Of a stretch of 9,431 nt of DNA, positions 1-5,751 are shown one piece after another; position 1 is the stretch's first letter, and every line of letters starts with the position of its first letter. The translations under genes were made by a program, and so were the position numbers. A model generated the notes under the pieces. That model searched no databases. It saw nothing but the letters and a program-made list of their open reading frames with translations, and was not told the DNA's origin. The DNA comes from Gammaproteobacteria bacterium (lineage in GTDB: Bacteria > Pseudomonadota > Gammaproteobacteria > Porifericomitales > Porifericomitaceae), in NCBI GenBank assembly GCA_028817255.1, contig JAPPQA010000163.1, positions 1 through 9,431 on the forward strand, given 5' to 3'.

Positions 1-71
1 AGTCGCGCCGGTGGGGGGAGCAGCTAAAGCGCCTCCATCGCCCCACCGCCCAGGACAACCTGTATAGGTAA
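1..71 (+). CDS. C-terminal end of an upstream gene, product unknown (partial)
   Basis: Reading from base 3, an open frame runs to a TAA at 69-71 and gives a 22-residue tail, SRRWGEQLKRLHRPTAQDNL followed by YR. The frame reaches the left edge without a stop. Nineteen of its 22 sense codons end in G or C, the same third-position bias as the clear genes in the window. The other two plus-strand frames stop early (25-27) or read as Ala/Pro/Gly-rich filler. The tail is basic and could be a helix. It is far too short to assign a family, and it could still be a chance open frame in GC-rich DNA. A hairpin repeat begins 17 bases after the stop, where a transcript end would be expected. Confidence 0.45.
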   Translation, partial: SRRWGEQLKRLHRPTAQDNLYR

Positions 72-88
72 CCGCAAGGGCCGCATAG

Positions 89-140
89 GCTCCCCCTCAA
101 GGTGTAAAGGGGGGAGTGATGGGAAAAAGGATTCGCGCAT
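89..140 (+). repeat. Dispersed palindromic repeat, copy A (degenerate)
   Basis: CTCCCCC at 90-96 pairs with GGGGGAG at 110-116 around a 13-base loop. The right arm and what follows (108-126) match the second copy at 857-875 with one difference in 19 bases (T117 versus C866). Further downstream, GGGAAAAAGGATTC and CGCGCAT (121-140) resemble the sequence just upstream of the second copy's hairpin. This looks like the start of a next repeat unit with about 15 bases missing. It lies 3' of the upstream gene's stop and could protect or end that transcript, but there is no U-run, so it is not a standard intrinsic terminator. Confidence 0.5.
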
Positions 141-196
141 AGAGGGCGGGCCGGCGTTGCGGGCATTCGCTCAGGCAGGGAGACGGAGATTTCCGC

Positions 197-202
197 TATA
201 CT
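197..202 (+). promoter_or_regulatory. Possible -10 box for the small exported-protein gene
   Basis: TATACT matches the sigma-70 -10 consensus at 5 of 6 positions and lies 25 bases before the ATG at 228. No convincing -35 hexamer sits 16-18 bases upstream. The same hexamer occurs ahead of the permease gene at 1651-1656, also 29 bases before a start codon, which gives modest extra support. The call rests on the -10 match and position only. Confidence 0.3.
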
Positions 203-227
203 TCAGGGGGGGTTCGTACAGAGGCCC

Positions 228-788
228 ATGAATACCCTGATATACCTGAGTCCCATGCGCTTTGCGCTTGCTCTGCCGCCGGTCCTCGCCCTGCTCTGCG
301 GCCCGTATCATGCGCCGCGCGCGCAGGGGCCCGAGCCGACGCCGGAGGCCGCTGCCTACGAGATTGCCGAAGACCCCAAGTCCGGCGTCTCTTTCGTTGC
401 GCTGGTGGCGCCGTTGTCAAGCGGCGCCAGGGTGGGCTTTGCCTTTATCTGTACGCCGGGGGCTGCCCCTGAATTGGAGATTCACTTCGGCGGCTGGCCT
501 GCCCGTCCCACTTGGTTGCAACTGGCTGTCAAGCGGCCTGACGGCACCGCCTGGCGCCACGGCGAACCCGAGCGTCGCCAAGGCGGACCGGATACCGGCT
601 TCGCTTATTACCGCCTTACCGACCCTGGGACCGCCGCCGCCTTTCTTGATGCCGCGGCACGCCCGGGCGCGCTGATCTCGAACGGTTACAACAGCGTGTG
701 GAATCGCACCAGCATTGAGGACAGCAACGCGGCGCGGTCGGCGATCTCCCGTTGCGGCGGGGTGGCACTCGAAGCGCTGGGACAGTAG
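228..788 (+). CDS. Small exported protein of unknown function
   Basis: This encodes 186 residues that I cannot assign to a family. Residues 10-33 look like a Sec signal peptide (MRFALALPPVLALLCG core, possible cleavage after PRAQ), so the mature protein is probably periplasmic or otherwise extracytoplasmic. The mature part has only two cysteines, C75 (FICTPGA) and C176 (SRCGG), one near each end, which could form a disulfide. Between them is a soluble, beta-rich-looking region with FGGWPARPTW, RPDGTAWRHGEP, LTDPGTAAAFLDAA and ISNGYNSVWNR, all of which look like conserved motifs and not random sequence. The start is uncertain. ATG 228 has GAGG only 3 bases upstream. ATG 255 would give a shorter, more typical signal peptide but has no better ribosome site. 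The gene stands alone on its strand and faces the VTT gene tail to tail. Confidence 0.75.
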   Translation: MNTLIYLSPMRFALALPPVLALLCGPYHAPRAQGPEPTPEAAAYEIAEDPKSGVSFVALVAPLSSGARVGFAFICTPGAAPELEIHFGGWPARPTWLQLAVKRPDGTAWRHGEPERRQGGPDTGFAYYRLTDPGTAAAFLDAAARPGALISNGYNSVWNRTSIEDSNAARSAISRCGGVALEALGQ

Positions 789-810
789 CCGCAGCCGTTA
801 CGCAATCGAG

Positions 811-875
811 GGGAAAAGATTCCCATCCCGTTATTCCCGCGCATCGCTCCCCCTCCAGGGGGGAGCGATGGGAAA
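811..875. repeat. Dispersed palindromic repeat, copy B, possible bidirectional transcript end
   Basis: The core is a perfect 12-bp stem: CATCGCTCCCCC at 842-853 pairs with GGGGGAGCGATG at 859-870 around the loop TCCAG. The left flank holds GGGAA..TTCCC (811-815 with 820-824). It also holds TTCCCATC (820-827), which is complementary to GATGGGAA (867-874), so two structures compete. The element lies between the convergent stops at 788 and 891 and could end transcripts from both sides. Neither strand has a U-run directly after the stem, so a REP-like or MITE-like mobile palindrome is as likely as a terminator. It shares its right arm with the copy at 89-140. Confidence 0.6.
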
Positions 876-890
876 TGGTCCACCCTGGGT

Positions 891-1568
891 TCAGTGCAAT
901 TTGCGCCGCAACAGTCTTCCCAACAGCAGGAACAGGCCGATCAGCGTCAGAGCCAGGATCGTATCCGGCGAGAGCGCGTCCGCCGGCGTCCGCAGTTTCG
1001 CCAGTTGCCTGCCGGCGTTGGCGTAGAGGAAGGTGCCGGGCAGCATGCCGATCAGACTGACCGCGGCGAAGACGCGCAGGCGCATCGGGCCTATGCCCAT
1101 CGCCAGGTTGACCAGGAAGAAGGGGACCACCGGCACCAGGCGCAGGGCGAGCAGGTACCAGGCGCCGTCGCGGCGCATCCTCGCGTCAATCTTTTGCAAC
1201 GGGCCGCCATAGCGGCGCTTCAGGGGCGCGCGCAGGAGGTGGCGCACCAGCAGGAAGGCCAGGCAGGCGCCGCCGGTGGCGGCGAGGCAACTGAGGACGG
1301 CGCCCCGCAACGGGCCGAACACCGCCCCCCCGAGCAGTGTCAGCGCCACGGCCCCTGGCAGCGCCAGGGCGCTGAAGGCGACGTAGATCGCGCAGAACCA
1401 CAGGGCCGCGCGCAACGGGTGTGCGTGGTAGTAGGCCGTAATGGCTTGGCGCTGCGCCGCCAGGGTTTCCAGGCTGAACAGGCGGTTCAGCTCAGGCAGC
1501 GCCAGCAGCAGGAGCGCGGCGCCGACCGCCAAGGCGAACAGTAGCAATGCCTTCGCCGAGCGCTTCAT
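891..1568 (-). CDS. TVP38/TMEM64-family (VTT domain) inner-membrane protein
   Basis: From the Met at 1568 this is 225 residues, normal for the bacterial YdjX/YdjZ-like TVP38 group. An N-terminal membrane segment (about 7-25) is followed by a loop with SLETLAAQRQAITAYYHAHP. The VTT core comes next: ALPGAVALTLLGGAVFG (69-85), then GACLAFLLVRHLL, the signature RLVPVVPFFLVNLAMG (143-158), and GMLPGTFLYANAGRQLAKL (174-192). A last membrane helix (about 203-217) ends in RRKLH. The VTT superfamily includes DedA proteins and eukaryotic TMEM41B/VMP1. Several members move lipids across the membrane, but this protein's substrate cannot be read from the sequence. The frame is open to a Met at 1616, but the 16 extra residues are polar and precede an otherwise classical basic start (MKRSAK), so 1568 is preferred. 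No clear ribosome site is visible for either. It is divergent from the permease gene. Confidence 0.88.
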   Translation of the reverse strand: MKRSAKALLLFALAVGAALLLLALPELNRLFSLETLAAQRQAITAYYHAHPLRAALWFCAIYVAFSALALPGAVALTLLGGAVFGPLRGAVLSCLAATGGACLAFLLVRHLLRAPLKRRYGGPLQKIDARMRRDGAWYLLALRLVPVVPFFLVNLAMGIGPMRLRVFAAVSLIGMLPGTFLYANAGRQLAKLRTPADALSPDTILALTLIGLFLLLGRLLRRKLH

Positions 1569-1591
1569 CCCGTGCCGCCCAGGCAAGCTGT

Positions 1592-1606
1592 GGGCGCATT
1601 GCGCCC
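1592..1606. promoter_or_regulatory. 15-bp palindrome in the divergent VTT/permease region
   Basis: GGGCGC-ATT-GCGCCC is a perfect 6-bp inverted repeat with a 3-base centre, 23 bases upstream of the VTT gene start. It could be an operator for a dimeric regulator or a hairpin in the VTT leader RNA. In DNA this GC-rich a chance palindrome is quite possible, so this is a candidate only. Confidence 0.25.
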
Positions 1607-1648
1607 CATTCCGCAACGCCGCTGGCGTACCGGGGGCAGGCGGAGGCG

Positions 1649-1656
1649 GTTATACT
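1649..1656. promoter_or_regulatory. TATA-like box that could serve both divergent genes
   Basis: On the plus strand TATACT (1651-1656) matches the -10 consensus at 5 of 6 positions, 29 bases before the permease start at 1686. On the minus strand the overlapping TATAAC (1654-1649) also matches at 5 of 6 and faces the VTT gene. No good -35 hexamer is found on the plus strand. On the minus strand TTCACG (1679-1674) is a weak candidate with a long, 19-base spacer. A plus-strand start here would leave a leader of only about 20 bases, consistent with the absence of a recognisable Shine-Dalgarno before 1686. Confidence 0.3.
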
Positions 1657-1685
1657 GGCGCCATTCGGGGCTCCGTGAATCGTTC

Positions 1686-2723
1686 ATGCCGGTACAGAAT
1701 CTTTTAGGCATCGTCCTGTTGGTGGCGATCTCCGGCCTGCTGCTCAAGGTGGGCAAGGCGGTTCTGCTGCCTTTCGTTTTGGCGGTATTCATCTGGCATA
1801 TTATTGACGCCGTGGCGCAGCAGTTGGCTCGCTTGCCCGTGTTGCGCGACTTGCCGCTGGCCGCCGGGCTGTACCGCGTGCTGACGCTGTTGCTGCTGTT
1901 CCTGCTGCTCTGGTTCCCCGCCGAGACGGTGTTCGAGGGCGCAGGCCGGTTGCGGCAGGAAGTGCCCGGGTATCTGGACAACCTTCGGGATCTGGCGAGC
2001 CGGCTGTTGCCGGCCCTGGATTTGGAGCAGGCACTGGATCCGGGGCGCCTTTGGGGAGAACTGGAGGCCGGCGCCCTGTTGGCCGGCATGTTCGCTTCCC
2101 TGACCTCTCTGCTCGGCAGCGGCGGCGCCGTCCTGCTCTACGTGATCTTCTTGTTGCTGGAGCAGCATAGTTTCCCGGCCCGGATGCGCGCCCTGTTCCC
2201 GGACCCGGAGCGGGAGCGGGAGATGCGCCGGCTATTGGGCGTCATTGCCGGCGAGGTGCGCGCGTACCTGTGGTTGAAGACGATCGTCAGCATGGTCACG
2301 GCGTTGTTGAGTTACGGGGTGATGAAGCTATTGGGCTTGGATTTCGCCGGTTTTTGGGCACTCCTGATCTTCGCGCTGAACTTTATTCCCTACCTGGGGT
2401 CGTTGGCGGGCGTGGCGCTGCCTTCGCTGTTGGGGCTGGCGCAATTCGGCGCGATCCCGCCTTTTTTGTTCCTGATCGGGGGGTTGGCGGCGGTGCAACT
2501 TTTGATGGGCAACGTTCTGGAGCCGCGCCTGCTGGGCAAAGGTCTGAACCTGAGTCCCCTCGCCATGTTACTCGCGCTGGGCGTTTGGGGGGGGATTTGG
2601 GGCGGGGCCGGGATGTTCCTCTCGGTGCCGCTGATGGTCAGCCTGATGATCGTCTTCGCTCATATTCCCCGTACCCGGCCCATTGCCGTCCTGATGTCCC
2701 AGGACGGTCGGCTGCGATCCTGA
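1686..2723 (+). CDS. AI-2E family (PerM/TqsA-like) membrane permease
   Basis: A 345-residue polytopic inner-membrane protein, about the size of E. coli TqsA and PerM. Hydrophobic segments fall near residues 5-20, 24-40, 62-77, 145-158, 198-215, 220-235, 238-252, 257-274, 288-303 and 305-325. Family hallmarks are the N-terminal LLPFVLAVFIWHIIDAV, the amphipathic middle region with PGYLDNLRDL, the motif ALNFIPYLGSLAGVALPSLL (230-249), and GNVLEPRLLGKGLNLSPLAM (275-294) followed by a Gly/Trp-rich helix. Members include the autoinducer-2 exporter TqsA and Na+/H+ antiporters in other bacteria. The substrate here is unknown, and the name should not be taken as proof of quorum-sensing function. The frame extends upstream to 1572, but those codons read as noncoding; the Met at 1686 begins the conserved part and no Shine-Dalgarno helps decide. 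The last 156 bases overlap the Sel1 gene on the opposite strand. Confidence 0.92.
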   Translation: MPVQNLLGIVLLVAISGLLLKVGKAVLLPFVLAVFIWHIIDAVAQQLARLPVLRDLPLAAGLYRVLTLLLLFLLLWFPAETVFEGAGRLRQEVPGYLDNLRDLASRLLPALDLEQALDPGRLWGELEAGALLAGMFASLTSLLGSGGAVLLYVIFLLLEQHSFPARMRALFPDPEREREMRRLLGVIAGEVRAYLWLKTIVSMVTALLSYGVMKLLGLDFAGFWALLIFALNFIPYLGSLAGVALPSLLGLAQFGAIPPFLFLIGGLAAVQLLMGNVLEPRLLGKGLNLSPLAMLLALGVWGGIWGGAGMFLSVPLMVSLMIVFAHIPRTRPIAVLMSQDGRLRS

Positions 2724-4463
2724 GCGCGGCGCCCTTTGCGTCCCTTGCCCTGCCGGCGCGGCGCCGGATTCGGCCGCTGTCTGCGCCTGGCGCGGCGGCG
2801 GGCGGCGGGCGGCGGAGTGGTGCAGACCGGCGGCAAAATGTTTGCCGGCTTCTATTTCCTTGACGCTGAGTTGGCGGCCGATCTTTTCCAGAGCGCGCAG
2901 GTCTTCTATCTCGCCGGCGCCGGCGGCGAGACTGCACCAGGCGTAGGCCCGGATGCGGTCTTGCGCCTGTCCGCGATGAAAGTACAACATGCCGAGCTCG
3001 CGCTGCGCCGCCAGATGGCCCTGTACGGCAGCCAATTCCAGCCAGCGGATCCCCTGTTCGTAGTCGCGGCCGCCGCCTTCGCCGCGGGCGTGGGCGAGGC
3101 CGATCTTGTATTGCGCGGGCGCGTATCCGTCCAGGGCGGACTTGAGGAACCATTGCCGCGCCAGGGCCTTGTCCCGGGGTACGCTGTTGCCGAGCGCGTA
3201 GGTCATGCCGGTCTCGAAGTCCCGGCGGGCGGCCGCCAGCCGCTTGTCCTTGACCGCCGATGCCTGACCGCGGCCCGCGGCCGCTGTCGGAGGCGCGTGC
3301 GCGGGCTCGCCGTCTTTTAACAAGTTGCTGAACCGGATCGTCAACTCTTCCCGCAGCAGTTCGGCATCCAGGTTTGGCCAGCGCCGCAGCACTTCCTGGG
3401 CGGTAGTGGAGCCCTGTTTTACCGCCTGTCCGTACCATTGTCGCGCCAGCGAAGGATCGGGCGCCGTCCCTTCGCCGGTAAGGTAGAAGTGACCCAACAG
3501 GTACTGGGCTGCGCCCAGGTTCTCTTCGGCCGCCCGCTGGGTCCAATGCGCCGCGAGTACGCGGTCGCGGATTGTCTCGTATCCCAGGTAGTGCCGCGCC
3601 GCCAATTCCAGTTGGGCCTCCGGTTGCCCGTCGAGGGCCAGCGCTTGCAAGCGCTCCAGCTGCGCCGGTTCGGCGCCGGACGGCAGCAGGGGGCGCGGAG
3701 CCAGGGTCTCCAGCTCGGCCTGTGCGGGCGCGTACCCTTGTTTCGCTGCCCGCCGCAGCCATTGGACGGCACGTTCCCGGTCCCGCGGTATGCCCTGGCC
3801 CAGCCGGTAGAGCCGGGCGAGGTGGTATTGAGCCGCGGCGTCTCCGCCCCGGGCGGCGCGGCGATACCAATATGCCGCCCGTTCCGGGTCCAGGGACAGG
3901 CCCTGGCCAGTATGGTAAAGGCGCGCGAGTTGCAACTGCGCGGAGATGTAGCCCCGGTCGGCGGCCACCTGGAACCAATGTCCCGCCGCCCGCCAGTCCC
4001 GCTCGGCACCCTCGCCGTAATAGTGGGCGATCCCCATGCGGTAGCAGGCTGCCGGGTGCCCCTGCCGGGCCGCTGCCTGGTACCAGCGCGTCGCCAGCTG
4101 GGGGTCGGGCGCCACGCCTTCGCCAAGCGTATGCAGCACTCCGAGGTTGTACTGCGCGTCGGCGTGTCCCTGCCAGGCGGCCTGCCGGAACCACTGCGCG
4201 GCCTGTTTGGGATCCCGCGGCAGTCCCTGGCCGGTGTGGTACAGGTAGCCGATGTAAGTTTGGGCGCTGGGGTCTCCGGAGCGCGCCTGCTGCAGATAGT
4301 CCTGGAGGGAAGTCTCGGCGGTTGCGGCGGTTACGGCAGCCAGGAGCGAGGCAAGGATCGGTGCGGCGGGCAATGCAGTTCGCCAGCCTCCGGCAGGCGC
4401 GCGCCGTCGCCGGAGATGGCGCCTGCGGGGCTGGGATGGAGGGGAGGGCAGACCGTAAAACAT
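2568..4463 (-). CDS. Exported Sel1-repeat (SLR/TPR-like) protein
   Basis: A 631-residue protein with a long Arg-rich leader (PRRRHLRRRRAPAGG), then a hydrophobic stretch ending near ATAATAE at residue 50. This is a signal peptide, possibly Tat-like, so the protein is probably periplasmic. About ten Sel1 repeats of 35-36 residues follow: five in a row at 66-243, two at 281-353, three at 413-518. They share AQYxLGxLYxxGxGxxxD and AxxWxxxAAxxG. Linkers at 250-280 and 360-410 separate the blocks, the second being disordered-looking. A capping helix (DLRALEKIGRQLSVKEIEAG) ends the fold near 548. Sel1 proteins are protein-protein scaffolds; the partner is unknown. Residues 551-631 are low-complexity and 581-631 are coded antisense to the permease gene, so the tail may be recent or non-functional. 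GGAGGA at 4484-4479 lies 15 bases from the ATG at 4463, unusually far; no alternative in-frame start lies closer. Confidence 0.88.
   Translation of the reverse strand: MFYGLPSPPSQPRRRHLRRRRAPAGGWRTALPAAPILASLLAAVTAATAETSLQDYLQQARSGDPSAQTYIGYLYHTGQGLPRDPKQAAQWFRQAAWQGHADAQYNLGVLHTLGEGVAPDPQLATRWYQAAARQGHPAACYRMGIAHYYGEGAERDWRAAGHWFQVAADRGYISAQLQLARLYHTGQGLSLDPERAAYWYRRAARGGDAAAQYHLARLYRLGQGIPRDRERAVQWLRRAAKQGYAPAQAELETLAPRPLLPSGAEPAQLERLQALALDGQPEAQLELAARHYLGYETIRDRVLAAHWTQRAAEENLGAAQYLLGHFYLTGEGTAPDPSLARQWYGQAVKQGSTTAQEVLRRWPNLDAELLREELTIRFSNLLKDGEPAHAPPTAAAGRGQASAVKDKRLAAARRDFETGMTYALGNSVPRDKALARQWFLKSALDGYAPAQYKIGLAHARGEGGGRDYEQGIRWLELAAVQGHLAAQRELGMLYFHRGQAQDRIRAYAWCSLAAGAGEIEDLRALEKIGRQLSVKEIEAGKHFAAGLHHSAARRPPPRQAQTAAESGAAPAGQGTQRAPRSGSQPTVLGHQDGNGPGTGNMSEDDHQADHQRHREEHPGPAPNPPPNAQRE
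2795..2815. repeat. Three perfect tandem copies of a 7-bp unit inside the Sel1 gene
   Basis: GCGGCGG is repeated exactly three times on the plus strand (2795-2801, 2802-2808, 2809-2815). On the coding strand it encodes residues 551-557 (AARRPPP), right where the conserved Sel1 fold ends and the low-complexity tail begins. Seven is not a multiple of three, so gain or loss of a unit would change the frame of the tail. Loss of one unit would move the stop to 2660-2662 and gain of one to 2638-2640. Confidence 0.7.
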
Positions 4464-4523
4464 GGCGGTATCCGCGAATCCTCCCGCAAAACCAGCCGCA
4501 GTGCAAGAAATAGTATCGTTCCG

Positions 4524-4537
4524 CCCGCTTTGGCGGG
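4524..4537 (-). terminator. Weak hairpin after the autotransporter gene
   Basis: In the 103-bp gap between the autotransporter stop (4567) and the Sel1 start (4463), CCCGC pairs with GCGGG around a 4-base loop. On the minus strand it is followed by CGGAACGATACTATTTCTT, which has only a broken T-run. It could be a weak or partial terminator that lets some transcription through to the Sel1 gene. The ATACTAT in the same stretch also loosely resembles a -10 box for the Sel1 gene. Neither reading is firm. Confidence 0.25.
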
Positions 4538-4566
4538 GCAGGGCCTGCTGGACGGAAGCCGCCGGT

Positions 4567-5751
4567 TTAGAAGCTGTATTCGCCGTCTAAGAGGAATTCG
4601 TAGCCGGGACGACCGTCACTGCGCCGGGTGCGCTTCGCTCCGGCACTGAGAGCAAAACGCCGGGCTTCGAAGCGCAGGCCGCTGCCGTATTGGCGCTGTC
4701 GCCCGGAGACGTTGCCGTTGCCGTAGATCGTCACGATGCCGGGCGTGCCCCAGAAGCGGGCGTCGCCGATGCCGTAGGCCAGTTCGCCGTGCAACGAACG
4801 CCGCAACGAGCGGCGCAGTGCCCCGGCGGCGGCGTCCGCTATCGCCGCGCCGCCCGCCAGCGCGTGCGTGTTCGCCGTTGCCCCGAATTCCGGCTGTAGC
4901 GACAGCATCAGGCCGCGTCGGTCGTTGCCGAAGTCGTAGCGCAGGCCGCCCGTCAGCAGGTATTCCTTATATTTGCGCCGGCTGATCTGGCCGTCTTTGT
5001 TGGTGATTCGCGCTTGCAGCTTCAGGTTGCTCTCCAGCCCCAGTTTGGGCCATAGGAGGTCGAAGCCGCCGCCGAGTTCCCCCGTTACGGCGTTGGGCGC
5101 GGCGTCGCCGAAGTCCTGCGCCGCGCCCAGCAGCAGGAAGGGCCGCACATGCGTTCCCGCCATGGCGCCGAAGCGTCCCGCCAACTCCAGCTCGGCTTGC
5201 ACCTGTTGCGCGTTGGTTGTGGTTTCGCCGTACTTTCCAGGCGGCACGGTGCTGTCGCCCGTGAGGCGCCCCCCCTCTATGGTGCCCTGGGCCGCGGTCG
5301 TTGACAGGCGCAACAGGATATCCACGGGCGTCTGCGAGGGCCGCCGCAAGGTCAAGCCGGCGGCGCCGAGCACTAGATCGGAGTCGCTCGCGCCTTCGCG
5401 CCGCGTGCCGCCCGCTTCTTGCTCGATGATATCCACCTCGCCGCGGCCATAGCCGCCCAGCACCCATACGCTGACTGCCCGCGAGGGCTGCCAGGCCGCG
5501 TAGGGAACGATAGAGATCATATCTTGCTCGAAGGTGGAGGTGCCGGGCAGCCCCGGCAGGATATTCGCGTCCAGTTCCAGATCGCCATGGGTATAACCCG
5601 CGGCCATGCCGATCAGGAAGTTTCCGTAGCGCCGGTCCGCGCCCAAGTAGAAAGTCCAGGCATCGCCCTTGTAATCGGCGAGCTCGCCGCCGATCACCGG
5701 TTCTCCCTCCAGCTTCGTGTAGCCGCCGCGGCCCCATATCACCGTTCCCGT
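4567..5751 (-). other. Autotransporter beta-barrel domain of the surface protein
   Basis: This is the C-terminal translocator region, roughly 394 residues, larger than the usual 12-strand barrel domain of about 280. It shows alternating amphipathic strands with aromatic girdle residues and Gly-rich turns. Landmarks in order are TVIWGRGGYTK, WTFYLGADRR, GNFLIGMAAGYTHGDLELD, SVWVLGGYGRGEVDI, ELGGGFDLLWPKLGLES, YLLTGGLRYDFGNDRRG, GELAYGIGDARFWGTPGIVT, QYGSGLRFEARRFALSAGAK and the terminal EYSF. In the family this part inserts in the outer membrane and the passenger ahead of it is exported to the cell surface. Confidence 0.85.

Noticed and set aside
9..48. 8-bp inverted repeat CGGTGGGG / CCCCACCG near the left edge
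   Set aside because: It lies within the probable 3' coding end and has a 24-base loop; chance complementarity in GC-rich coding DNA is the simpler explanation.
894..1544. Plus-strand open frame opposite the VTT gene
   Set aside because: The Gln/Arg/Gly-rich translation is the antisense of a hydrophobic protein; the VTT signature lies on the minus strand.
2753..2767. Hairpin CCGGCG-CGG-CGCCGG just after the permease stop as a terminator
   Set aside because: The stem is only 6 bp, has no T-run after it, and lies inside Sel1 coding sequence rich in such GC palindromes (another is CGCCGGCGCCGGCG near 2912).
2638..4506. Second long minus-strand frame of 622 codons overlapping the Sel1 gene
   Set aside because: Its product is Arg/Pro/Gly-rich without repeats that match a known fold, while the overlapping frame contains regular Sel1 repeats.
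3438..4649. Long plus-strand open frame of 403 codons opposite the Sel1 gene
   Set aside because: It is the antisense of Sel1 repeats. The repeats and their spacing are clear only on the minus strand, and the plus-strand translation has no recognisable motif. Long antisense frames are expected at this GC content.
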